Assembly (NCBI GenBank): GCA_019423445.1
Contig: JAHZBJ010000101.1
Coordinates: 1 to 7,305, forward strand
Direction of reading: 5' to 3'
DNA length: 7,305 nucleotides
From: Oscillospiraceae bacterium
GTDB lineage: Bacteria; Bacillota; Clostridia; Oscillospirales; Ruminococcaceae
Below the pieces are notes generated by a model. It did no database searches and had not been told where the DNA came from. It saw only the letters and a program-made list of their open reading frames with translations. A program made the translations under genes and the position numbers. Within the stretch, counting starts at the first letter, position 1, and every line of letters begins with the position of its first letter. Shown piece after piece: positions 1-5,308 of the stretch.

Positions 1-1
1 G

Positions 2-916
2 CCCCCGGAAGTGGAGTCCCAAGTCCTTACCATTGATATTCCTCGGGACGCAGATTCCCTGACCCAGGATGCCCTGACCCAGTTTGCCGCTGCGGTACTG
101 GAGCTTTCCGGCGGCGCCATCACCATTGAGATCATTCCCAACACCGAGCCTCTTTCGGCTCTGGCCCATGGCGCCACCCATATGGCTTTGGTGGACACCC
201 AAACGCTGATTGAGGCGGAGCCCTCCCTCTCCTTTTTGGATTGGCCTCTTCTCTTTTCCAGCCCTGAGGACTATTTCACCGCCATGGGGGCGAAAGATGG
301 TCCTGTCCGGGGAAAACTGCGCCTGGAAGAAACCCTGGGAGGCCAGATCATCAGCGCGTGGTACAGCGGCACTACCGTTCTCCTGGGGCGCGGCGCCTTT
401 TACGACGAGATCTGCTTTTCCAACTCCGACCTGGGGATTCTGGAGGATCGGGGAGCTCCCGACCTCTTCACCGGTATCGGCAGCGATTTGGGAGCAAGGA
501 CCGTCTATGAAAAAAGCCAGGAGCGTCTCCTGACCCTTCTGGATAACCGAACTGTCAAATACATTGAGTATCCCCTGGAGGCCATCTCTCCAGAGGATTT
601 GCCGGAATCGGTAAAACATTTGGAGAACACCGGCCACCGCATCCAGGGGATGTGGCTGATTCTTGGCACCGGGATGGTAGATTCCCAAACCGCCCAGATC
701 TTGGAAGCGGCAGCCGCTTATGTGCCCCAGCCCGCTCTGGACAGCCGCAAGGCCGCCCAAAATGAGCTGCTGGCCCAAATCGAAGCCGCCGGGGTCAAAG
801 TCACCTCCAGCGACTACACCAATCTTCTCCGCGCCGCTCATAGCTATTACCAGGAACATTATCTGGAGCTGGGCTGCACACAACGGAGCTGGAATCTCCT
901 TTCCCCCCTCCTTTGA
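2..916 (+). CDS. TRAP-type (DctP-like) solute-binding protein, 5' end outside window
   Basis: Probable periplasmic-binding-type receptor of a TRAP transporter; in Gram-positives these are normally exported and tethered at the membrane. The frame is open to the window edge. The first possible start (GTG at 11) has no ribosome site and would begin inside the mature domain, so the signal peptide must lie upstream. Counting from GTG-11, DctP-like features are SGGAITIEIIPN (33-44), the hydrophobic LDWPLLFSSPEDY stretch (76-88), GARTVYEKSQERLL (161-174), which sits where the family has its GlKiRv substrate-arginine segment (R163 is the candidate), EYPLEAISPEDL (186-197), and a C-terminal helix ending in AAGVKVT (259-265). 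The family's usual GvvDGqen turn is not recognisable, so it is a diverged member. No DctQ or DctM membrane partner is visible; they could lie upstream. The TRAP fold is fairly secure, the substrate unknown. Confidence 0.75.
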   Translation, partial: PPEVESQVLTIDIPRDADSLTQDALTQFAAAVLELSGGAITIEIIPNTEPLSALAHGATHMALVDTQTLIEAEPSLSFLDWPLLFSSPEDYFTAMGAKDGPVRGKLRLEETLGGQIISAWYSGTTVLLGRGAFYDEICFSNSDLGILEDRGAPDLFTGIGSDLGARTVYEKSQERLLTLLDNRTVKYIEYPLEAISPEDLPESVKHLENTGHRIQGMWLILGTGMVDSQTAQILEAAAAYVPQPALDSRKAAQNELLAQIEAAGVKVTSSDYTNLLRAAHSYYQEHYLELGCTQRSWNLLSPLL

Positions 917-932
917 AAACTTTGAGCAAACC

Positions 933-972
933 AACGCCCCCGGCAGCCTGAACGGCTGCCGGGGGCGTTTTT
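933..972 (+). terminator. Intrinsic terminator of the TRAP receptor gene
   Basis: A perfect 16-bp stem (933-948 with 954-969) and a 5-nt loop TGAAC are followed by a T-run at 968-972, 16 nt after the stop codon at 914-916. It sits between two convergent genes. On the minus strand the hairpin is followed only by TTGGTTTG, so it may also stop the opposing five-gene operon, but less efficiently. Confidence 0.93.
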
Positions 973-975
973 ACG

Positions 976-1470
976 TCAATTTTCCATACTCTTCGTGGAA
1001 AGGGGCATTGTTCCAGGTTGTTCCAGGAGCTCCCGAATGTTATCCAAAATCTCCCGGGGCGCTTTTCTCCACCCCATGGAAAGTCCCTCTTCCGGCAAAG
1101 GCAGGTTCTTTACCGCCTGGGAGGAGATCACCCACTGAACGGCATCGGAATTCCGGTAGAAGGTCAGCCGGGCGATCTCCTCATACTCCCGTTCTCCCTC
1201 CGGGTCCTCCCCCAAAAGAAGGGTCTTCTCCTGGAGAAACACCAGTTCATACTCTTCCTGACCCTGGGACTGGGGTTCTGTCTCTTCCCAGTCTGTCAGC
1301 CCAAGGAAAAGATCCTCTGTTGTTTCTTCATCCAGCTCCCCCAAAAGGACGCCGTCCCCAGGATTCAGAACCTGGACCCGGATCTTCTTTCCCCCGGAGC
1401 TGTCCTCCATCTGGCCGGCACATCCTGCCAAAAGGAGCAGGGAAACCAGCACTGCCAAAAACCCTTTCAC
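976..1470 (-). CDS. Orphan lipoprotein, last gene of the PadR operon
   Basis: A 164-residue predicted lipoprotein. Residues 1-17 form a classic type II signal peptide: K2, a hydrophobic run from 4 to 14, and the lipobox LAGC (14-17), with C17 the lipidated cysteine. The mature part is acidic (runs such as ELDEETTED and GEDPEGEREYEE), with one short hydrophobic strand region around 96-117 and a basic WRKAPREILDNIRELLE helix near 134-150. I recognise no domain. It starts with GTG, and its start overlaps the TGA stop of the PspC gene by four bases (GTGA), so translation is probably coupled; a purine-rich AGGAGAGGGG lies about 12 nt upstream. It is probably co-transcribed with four upstream genes concerned with the membrane, which suggests an outer-face accessory role (inference). 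It ends just before the shared terminator. Confidence 0.85.
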   Translation of the reverse strand: MKGFLAVLVSLLLLAGCAGQMEDSSGGKKIRVQVLNPGDGVLLGELDEETTEDLFLGLTDWEETEPQSQGQEEYELVFLQEKTLLLGEDPEGEREYEEIARLTFYRNSDAVQWVISSQAVKNLPLPEEGLSMGWRKAPREILDNIRELLEQPGTMPLSTKSMEN

Positions 1471-1676
1471 CGTCCGTCGCCCCTCTCCTGGGGTTTATCG
1501 GGGAGGGCGATGGCGAAGATGAGATAGGCCCAAAAACCTATGGATCCGCAAAGGGCCGCCACCACCCACAGCGCCCGCACCAGGGTTACATCCAGGTTCA
1601 GATACTCTGCCACTCCCTGGCAGACGCCGCAGATCTTACGGCCCTCCCGGACCCGGTACATCTTTTTCGGCTCCAA
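1467..1676 (-). CDS. Small PspC-domain membrane protein
   Basis: A 69-residue protein that is essentially one PspC domain. The family signature is clear: KKMYRVREGRKICGVCQGVAEYLNLDVTLVRALW spans residues 4-37 (GVCQGVAEY at 17-25), followed by one hydrophobic membrane segment (about 36-58) and a short polar tail. In enterobacteria PspC is a membrane part of the phage-shock envelope stress system; in Firmicutes single-domain proteins like this one are common beside PadR, DUF1700 and DUF4097 genes and their role is less defined. The start chosen is TTG at 1674-1676, because AAAGGAGG lies 8 nt before it. An internal ATG at 1659-1661 (five codons later) has only a weaker GGAG. The gene begins 14 nt after the DUF4097 stop and overlaps the lipoprotein start by four bases. 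Confidence 0.94.
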   Translation of the reverse strand: MEPKKMYRVREGRKICGVCQGVAEYLNLDVTLVRALWVVAALCGSIGFWAYLIFAIALPDKPQERGDGR

Positions 1677-1684
1677 GTCATTCC

Positions 1685-1692
1685 CCTCCTTT
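1685..1692 (-). promoter_or_regulatory. Ribosome binding site that fixes the TTG start of the PspC gene
   Basis: AAAGGAGG on the minus strand overlaps the TAA stop of the upstream DUF4097 gene (1691-1693) and lies 8 nt before TTG (1674-1676). It is too far (23 nt) from the next in-frame ATG, so the TTG is preferred. The overlap with the stop codon suggests translational coupling. Confidence 0.7.
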
Positions 1693-2506
1693 ATTGAAAT
1701 CGAAGAACCACTTCTCCCATGCCGCAGTCAATTTGAAAACGGTTGGGGGCCCCTGTGTCCTTGGAGATATCTCCCCCCAGACCGCCTGTCCGCTGGCCAT
1801 CCACCTCCACCGTTCCGATCCCCGCTCTGGCGGTGTAGTCGTAATCACCGGGTTTCCCCTCCAGGTCCAGTCTGGCGGAACCCATACCGCAGTGGATACT
1901 GCTTTTTCCCCGGATGTCCCCGGCCAGTTCCAGCGTTCCCATTCCCACATCCATTTCGCAGTCGCCGGAGCGGAAATCCGAGAGGATCATCTCGCCCATT
2001 CCCACGGTAATCTCTGACTCCTGGGCCTTCAGGCCCTGAGCATCCAGGGTACCCATCCCCACTCCCAGCTCCAGCTCCTGAGCCACAAAGTCCTGGGGCA
2101 CTGTTATGGAAATCCTGGGGGCTTCTCTCTCCCATCTCTCAGTGAGGGAAAATCCCCCCTCCCCCCAATCAGGGCACTGGATCTTCCAGGTATCGCCATC
2201 CTGGCGGCTCTGGAATTTGGAGCTGTTCACTCCTTCCGCTTCCAGGGAAAAACCGTCCCCTGTCCGGATGGTAATTTCGGCGCAGCCCAGATCGAAATCC
2301 AGCTTCCGGATCCCCTCATAGCTCTCCCAAATCGTTTCTTCTCCCCACCAGGAGGGCTTCCCCCAGTGGAAATGAAATCCTGCTTCTCCAGCCTGGAAGA
2401 GACCACGGATGGTACCTCCCATAAAGAAACCCATTGCCGCCAAGATAAGTCCCAGGCCGATGCACACCGCAGCGGCGGCACAGGTGATCTTATAGAACAG
2501 CTTCAT
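1691..2506 (-). CDS. DUF4097-family membrane-anchored putative adhesin
   Basis: A 271-residue protein. One N-terminal hydrophobic segment (about 8-30) probably anchors it, with the rest outside. The C-terminal half (about 130-271) is a chain of short beta strands separated by a recurring GMG/GIG turn: GVGMG at 148-152, VGMG 168-171, VGMG 187-190, CGMG 206-209, AGIG 228-231 and CGMG 261-264. This is the pattern of DUF4097/DUF2154 putative-adhesin domains, which fold as repeated beta rungs. The extra N-terminal sequence available upstream in frame is rejected because AGGAG lies 9 nt before ATG 2504-2506, and that ATG follows the stop of the DUF1700 gene after one base. Ligand and function are unknown; the family is frequently encoded beside PadR and DUF1700 genes, as here. 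Confidence 0.9.
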   Translation of the reverse strand: MKLFYKITCAAAAVCIGLGLILAAMGFFMGGTIRGLFQAGEAGFHFHWGKPSWWGEETIWESYEGIRKLDFDLGCAEITIRTGDGFSLEAEGVNSSKFQSRQDGDTWKIQCPDWGEGGFSLTERWEREAPRISITVPQDFVAQELELGVGMGTLDAQGLKAQESEITVGMGEMILSDFRSGDCEMDVGMGTLELAGDIRGKSSIHCGMGSARLDLEGKPGDYDYTARAGIGTVEVDGQRTGGLGGDISKDTGAPNRFQIDCGMGEVVLRFQ

Positions 2507-2507
2507 T

Positions 2508-3230
2508 TCACTGAGCTCCTCCTTTCCGGTGGAATGGCTTGCGGCAAAGCTCCACAAAGCCCCGGAACAGCGCCGGCAGAACGCGGGCAGCCAGCCAGAC
2601 ACAGAAGGTCAGGCCCAAAAGGCCCACCCCCACAAGCAGCAGCCCGCCGCCGATTCCCAGCAGCCGAAGCCCCGGCGTCAGCACAGCAGCGGTGGCGGCG
2701 CCCCACAGACAGCCGACCCCTCCCGCCAGGAGTCCCACCACCATTCCTCCAATGCTCAGAGCAACAGCCAGAATAACCCCTATCAACCCAACCACCAGGG
2801 CGATGACAAGGCCCAGCAGGGTCAGCCAGATGGGACTCCCCACCAGAAGCAGCACCACAATGAGGATGATCCCTCCAGCAGACATTCCCTTTTTGTACAC
2901 CGTCCGCTCCTCTCCCTGGCTCTGGGGCCGGGGTTCCCCTGGATTGGTGGTGTAGGTCTGGCGGCCCCGCCCCGGCTGATACTGGGGACCGGGCCGGTAG
3001 GGCTGCTGCGGGGAGCCCGGATCGTAGCCGGGATTGCGCTGGGCAAAGTCCTCTTTGATGGTCCGGGCCACCTCCTCGGGGCTCCCCAGCTCCCGGATCA
3101 CCTGCTCCACATTTTCCTCCCCGGCATCGGCAAAGTATTCGTCGTAAAAGGTCAAGGCGCAGACACGCTCCTCCGGCGGCAGGGAGATCAGCTGCTGCGC
3201 CAACCGGTACATGAATTCCTGCTTTGTCAT
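2508..3230 (-). CDS. DUF1700-family (HAAS-domain) membrane protein
   Basis: A 240-residue protein in three parts. Residues 1-63 are the characteristic helical N-terminal domain, with MTKQEFMYRLAQQL, LPPEER, YDEYFADAGEEN and ELGSPEEVA in the family order. Residues 65-110 form a Pro/Gln/Gly-rich linker (PQQPYRPGPQYQPGRG), longer and more low-complexity than I would expect. Residues about 117-215 hold three or four hydrophobic membrane segments, followed by a basic tail (KPFHRKGG). DUF1700 proteins are inner-membrane proteins found beside PadR regulators, with no settled biochemical role. The ATG at 3228-3230 overlaps the PadR stop as ATGA, with GGAGG 9 nt upstream inside the PadR gene, so PadR and DUF1700 are very probably translated together. 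A longer upstream reading in the same frame runs through the PadR gene and is not supported. Confidence 0.93.
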   Translation of the reverse strand: MTKQEFMYRLAQQLISLPPEERVCALTFYDEYFADAGEENVEQVIRELGSPEEVARTIKEDFAQRNPGYDPGSPQQPYRPGPQYQPGRGRQTYTTNPGEPRPQSQGEERTVYKKGMSAGGIILIVVLLLVGSPIWLTLLGLVIALVVGLIGVILAVALSIGGMVVGLLAGGVGCLWGAATAAVLTPGLRLLGIGGGLLLVGVGLLGLTFCVWLAARVLPALFRGFVELCRKPFHRKGGAQ

Positions 3231-3547
3231 TTGGTCGTTCCTCCATCGTAAAAGACCTGGTCCAACCTGGTCTTGTAGTGTTCCCATTCCTCCAGGGTCT
3301 GGGCCAGCTGCTGCCGGCCCCGGGGGGTGATACGGTAATAACGGCGGTTTCTCCCTGCATACTCCTGGTCGTAAACATCCAGGCAGCCGTCCTTTTGGAG
3401 TCTTCGGAGAACCGGGTACAGTGTGGATTCGGAAATTTCCATTACCGCCCGGATATCCTGGGTGATCTTGTAGCCATAGGTTCCATCCCGGGCCACCACC
3501 GAAAGCACCACGGCCTCCATCAGAGAGGCGCTGGGGGTGATCGTCAT
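3227..3547 (-). CDS. PadR-family transcriptional repressor
   Basis: A 106-residue winged-helix DNA-binding protein of the short PadR class. Visible family marks are GTYGYKI (22-28), the recognition-helix region STLYPVLRRLQKDG (41-54), the wing GRNRRYYRITPRGRQQL (65-81), and a C-terminal helix (about 82-100) that normally mediates dimerisation. Such proteins repress their own operon until an effector or stress signal releases them. The ATG at 3545-3547 is preceded by AAGGAGG (3554-3560, minus strand). It is the first of five genes on the minus strand and lies 38 nt from the -10 element of a consensus promoter that overlaps an inverted repeat, so autoregulation is the natural reading. The effector cannot be read from the sequence. 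Confidence 0.97.
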   Translation of the reverse strand: MTITPSASLMEAVVLSVVARDGTYGYKITQDIRAVMEISESTLYPVLRRLQKDGCLDVYDQEYAGRNRRYYRITPRGRQQLAQTLEEWEHYKTRLDQVFYDGGTTK

Positions 3548-3581
3548 GGTCCCCCTCCTTCCTGCAATATTGTTTTCTTGG

Positions 3582-3606
3582 CAATATTATATCTCGTATA
3601 ATATTG
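3582..3606. promoter_or_regulatory. Probable PadR operator (9-bp perfect inverted repeat)
   Basis: The arms CAATATTAT (3582-3590) and ATAATATTG (3598-3606) are perfect inverted repeats around a 7-bp centre (ATCTCGT). The repeat covers the -10 element and most of the promoter spacer, so a bound dimer would block RNA polymerase. PadR proteins typically bind AT-rich dyads with this overall spacing. A further self-complementary CAATATTG at 3565-3572 lies between the start of transcription and the ribosome site and may be an additional binding site. Confidence 0.7.
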
Positions 3607-3614
3607 TGTGTCAA
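3586..3614 (-). promoter_or_regulatory. Consensus sigma-A promoter of the PadR operon
   Basis: On the minus strand TTGACA (3609-3614) and TATAAT (3586-3591) are separated by exactly 17 bp. Both hexamers match the consensus fully. Predicted transcription starts near 3579, giving a leader of about 30 nt to the PadR start codon. A promoter this strong without repression would be constitutive, which fits control by the PadR product. Confidence 0.9.
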
Positions 3615-3622
3615 TATATATT

Positions 3623-3826
3623 TCAAAGACAAAAAATCACCCTGGCGAGGCTTCCCTCCAGGGTGATTTTCATATGCGGCTTGTCAGAATATCTCTCCCG
3701 GATGGAGCCGCCGCAGCAACACCTCCTTTTCCTGTTGCAGGACACGGAAACTTTGGAACGGATACAACGGCCCTTCCTGCAGTCAATACAAGGGTTATTT
3801 TCCCAATCCAAAAACTCCCTTCCCAT
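3623..3826 (-). CDS. Doubtful 67-residue Cys-rich ORF
   Basis: This ORF has eight cysteines: C13, C16, C21, C30, C36-C38 and C66, with CIDCRKGRC (13-21) and RKRRCCCGG (32-40), and a basic character. It resembles a small metal-binding protein in composition but matches no family I know. Against it: there is no ribosome site at the ATG (3824-3826), and the reading frame runs straight through the terminator hairpin and stops in its T-run, which genuine genes rarely do. In favour: a minus-strand promoter candidate lies upstream and the hairpin implies that something here is transcribed. It could equally be a non-coding RNA locus or chance. Confidence 0.2.
   Translation of the reverse strand: MGREFLDWENNPCIDCRKGRCIRSKVSVSCNRKRRCCCGGSIRERYSDKPHMKITLEGSLARVIFCL
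3633..3670 (-). terminator. Hairpin terminator, best read on the minus strand
   Basis: A perfect 13-bp stem pairs AAAATCACCCTGG (3633-3645) with its complement (3658-3670), with a 12-nt loop. On the minus strand it is followed by a run of six T (complement of 3631-3636); on the + strand only TTTT then CAT follows. It therefore ends a minus-strand transcript arriving from the right, where no secure gene exists, and insulates the PadR promoter 17 bp further on. Confidence 0.85.
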
Positions 3827-3829
3827 TTA

Positions 3830-3847
3830 TAGTGAATATATACACTA
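3830..3847. promoter_or_regulatory. 18-bp near-perfect palindrome TAGTG-N8-CACTA, candidate operator
   Basis: TAGTG (3830-3834) and CACTA (3843-3847) flank the AT-only AATATATA; all base pairs of the dyad match except one. It lies just downstream of the predicted start of the minus-strand transcript, where a bound protein would block elongation. The half-site resembles the AGTGTA-type sites of some GntR/YtrA regulators, none of which is encoded in this window, so the partner is unknown. Confidence 0.45.
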
Positions 3848-3858
3848 CATTTTCTTTC

Positions 3859-3887
3859 CTTATACTCCGCATAATAACATTATGCAA
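3859..3887 (-). promoter_or_regulatory. Candidate minus-strand promoter divergent from the small regulator gene
   Basis: TTGCAT (3882-3887, minus strand) and TATAAG (3859-3864) are 17 bp apart. The match is moderate (4/6 and 5/6). A transcript from here would run to the terminator ending near 3631, about 220 nt. The element overlaps the palindrome at 3869-3885, so it would be a natural target of the adjacent regulator. Confidence 0.4.
3869..3885. promoter_or_regulatory. Perfect palindrome, candidate operator
   Basis: GCATAAT (3869-3875) and ATTATGC (3879-3885) are perfect inverted arms around AAC. It ends 9 bp before the GGGAGGAG ribosome site of the small regulator and lies between the hexamers of the divergent promoter candidate, overlapping its -35. 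Short dyads with close arms just upstream of Cro/C1-type genes are usual autoregulatory sites; binding here is inferred. Confidence 0.5.
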
Positions 3888-3906
3888 GAGGAAGGGAGGA
3901 GTTTGG

Positions 3907-4110
3907 ATGATTGTTTTTAACCGTCTTTGGGAGACTATGAAGGCAAAAAACATCTCCAGCTATGCCCTTCGGGACCAGTACGGCATCGACAGCCACACCA
4001 TCCAGGACCTCCGGAAAAACAAAAACGTCACCGTCAAGACCCTGAACCGCCTTTGCGCCATCCTGGACTGCCGCTTGGAAGATATCGCAGAATATATTCC
4101 CGATCCCTGA
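3907..4110 (+). CDS. Small Cro/C1-type (XRE, YozG-like) transcriptional regulator
   Basis: A 67-residue protein that is a single helix-turn-helix domain. The family pattern is complete: VFNRLWETMKAKNIS (3-17), ALRDQYGIDSHTIQDLRKNKN (20-40) containing the helix-turn-helix, VTVKTLNRLCAILDCRLEDIAEYI (41-64). There is no effector or oligomerisation domain beyond this, as is normal for the class. The start at 3907 follows GGGAGGAG by 5 nt; the same frame is open further upstream to 3832, but that would read across both candidate operators and has no ribosome site. It is monocistronic and closed by a terminator. The palindromes directly upstream suggest it controls its own expression and perhaps the divergent transcript. 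The target is unknown. Confidence 0.93.
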   Translation: MIVFNRLWETMKAKNISSYALRDQYGIDSHTIQDLRKNKNVTVKTLNRLCAILDCRLEDIAEYIPDP

Positions 4111-4126
4111 TCATTTCAACACCCTG

Positions 4127-4151
4127 AACCCGGCATTGGCCGGGGTTTTTT
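4127..4151 (+). terminator. Intrinsic terminator of the small regulator gene
   Basis: CCCGGC (4129-4134) pairs with GCCGGG (4139-4144) around a 4-nt loop, followed after one G by six T (4146-4151), 16 nt beyond the stop codon. The stem is short but GC-rich. The next 90 bp up to 4240 hold no gene or structure that I can support. Confidence 0.85.
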
Positions 4152-4240
4152 GCGTCTCCAAAAAATTGCCTGAACCGCCTGCTTGTACTTCCGTGACCTT
4201 TTTCTTGCAGGGGCCGCCATATTGGGCTGCCCTGCCGGAC

Positions 4241-4279
4241 AAAAAAACCCGCTCCAGAGAGGACTCTCTCTGGAGCGGG
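4241..4279 (-). terminator. Intrinsic terminator of the DegV-family gene
   Basis: A perfect 13-bp stem pairs CCCGCTCCAGAGA (4248-4260) with 4267-4279 around a 6-nt loop. On the minus strand it is followed by seven T (complement of 4241-4247). It lies 25 nt after the DegV stop codon and forms, with the terminator at 4127-4151, a convergent pair that separates the two genes. Confidence 0.93.
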
Positions 4280-4304
4280 CCAGGAAACGGATCCAGGGCA
4301 GCTC

Positions 4305-5180
4305 TTAACGGTGCTTCCCCAGGAAGAACAGGGCCAGGGTACCGGGGCCGGAATGGGCTCCGATGACAGGTCCCACATAACTGATAACCACTTTCTTGAC
4401 GCCGAAGCGCTGTTTTACCATCTTCTCTACCGTGCGGGCGTCCCCCAGACAGTCTCCATGGCTGATGAATACCGTCTGCTCCTTGGGATTTACCGCCAGT
4501 TCCGCCATCTTATCCACCAGGGCGGACAGGGAGGCCTGGCGCCCCCGGGCCTTGCTCATATTGATGAGGTGCCCCTCGTCGTCCACATGGAGCACCGGTT
4601 TGATGCCCAGAGCGGTACCCACCAGGGCGGTGGCGGCGTTGATCCGTCCTCCCCGTTTCAGGAACATCAGATCATCTACAGTGAACCAGTGGCAAAGGTG
4701 GTACTTTTCCTGTTCCACCCAGTCCCGGACCTCCTCAATGGTGGCTCCCTCCGCCTTTTTCTGGGCGGCGAGGTAGACCAGAAGCCCCTGGCCCATGGAG
4801 GCGCAGAGGGTATCCACGGTATAAATCTTCCGCTGGGGATATTTCTCTTCCAGCTCCCGGACCGCCAGAACAGATGCCTGATAGGTACTGCTGAGGCCAG
4901 AGGAAAACGCCAGGCAGAGGACATCCTTTCCCTGGGCCAGACTAGGCTCCATGGCTCCCAGGAAAGACTCCACGTTTGCAGCGGAGGTGGTGGCCACAGC
5001 CCCGCTCCGGACCCGGTCATAAAAATCCTTGAATCCGATCTCCCTGCCATCCAGGTAGTTGGCGTATTCCTTCCCCTCCAGGGTGACAGTTAGGGGCAGA
5101 ATAATAAGCTCCAGCTCCTGGGCAAGCTCCGGCGGCAGATCGCTGGAGGAATCGGTGATAATGACGTAATCGTTGTTCAT
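4305..5180 (-). CDS. DegV-family fatty-acid-binding protein (FakB type)
   Basis: A 291-residue cytosolic protein of the usual DegV length. DegV proteins bind a single fatty acid; as FakB they present it to the kinase FakA, giving acyl-phosphate for phospholipid synthesis. Family marks in order: VIITDSSSDLP (6-16), LPLTVTLEGKEY (29-39), ATTSAANVESF (63-73) where the TTS loop contacts the ligand, FSSGLSSTYQ (92-101), DDLMFLKRGGRIN (169-181), GIKPVLHVDDEG (192-203), and the C-terminal YVGPVIGAHSGPGTLALFF (268-286). All expected motifs are present. The ATG at 5178-5180 has AAAGGAG 8 nt upstream; a longer in-frame reading to 5264 lacks one. No fakA gene is in the window, so the kinase must be elsewhere. 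It appears monocistronic with its own promoter candidate and terminator. Which fatty acid it binds cannot be read. Confidence 0.97.
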   Translation of the reverse strand: MNNDYVIITDSSSDLPPELAQELELIILPLTVTLEGKEYANYLDGREIGFKDFYDRVRSGAVATTSAANVESFLGAMEPSLAQGKDVLCLAFSSGLSSTYQASVLAVRELEEKYPQRKIYTVDTLCASMGQGLLVYLAAQKKAEGATIEEVRDWVEQEKYHLCHWFTVDDLMFLKRGGRINAATALVGTALGIKPVLHVDDEGHLINMSKARGRQASLSALVDKMAELAVNPKEQTVFISHGDCLGDARTVEKMVKQRFGVKKVVISYVGPVIGAHSGPGTLALFFLGKHR

Positions 5181-5222
5181 AGAGGTTTCTCCTTTCTGAG
5201 GGAATTGGGCGGAAGATGCAAA

Positions 5223-5254
5223 GCGCCCCACTGTGAGCCGTTCCCCTGGGGCGA
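5223..5254 (-). promoter_or_regulatory. Leader hairpin upstream of the DegV-family gene
   Basis: In the roughly 120-nt leader, CGCCCCA (5224-5230) pairs with TGGGGCG (5247-5253), a 7-bp GC-rich stem with a 16-nt loop that is not followed by a T-run. It lies about 44 nt from the start codon, clear of the ribosome site. It matches no riboswitch that I know and may only stabilise the message. Confidence 0.25.
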
Positions 5255-5308
5255 GAGCTTCCAAAAGGAGTGCCGGGGATTCTCTGACACAACCGCCGTT
5301 TCCCAGCT

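Noticed and set aside
61..83. Direct repeat TGACCCAG in the TRAP gene
   Set aside because: A short repeat within coding sequence, explained by repeated codons for similar residues.
720..1697. 325-codon + strand open frame spanning the terminator and the lipoprotein and PspC genes
   Set aside because: It crosses a strong terminator, and its Pro-rich translation matches nothing; the opposite strand has signal-peptide and PspC motifs.
2529..3251. 240-codon open frame on the + strand opposite the DUF1700 gene
   Set aside because: Low-complexity Gln/His/Pro translation without a ribosome site, antisense to a gene with clear family motifs.
4311..5093. 260-codon + strand open frame opposite the DegV gene
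   Set aside because: Shadow of the DegV gene; no ribosome site and no recognisable protein.
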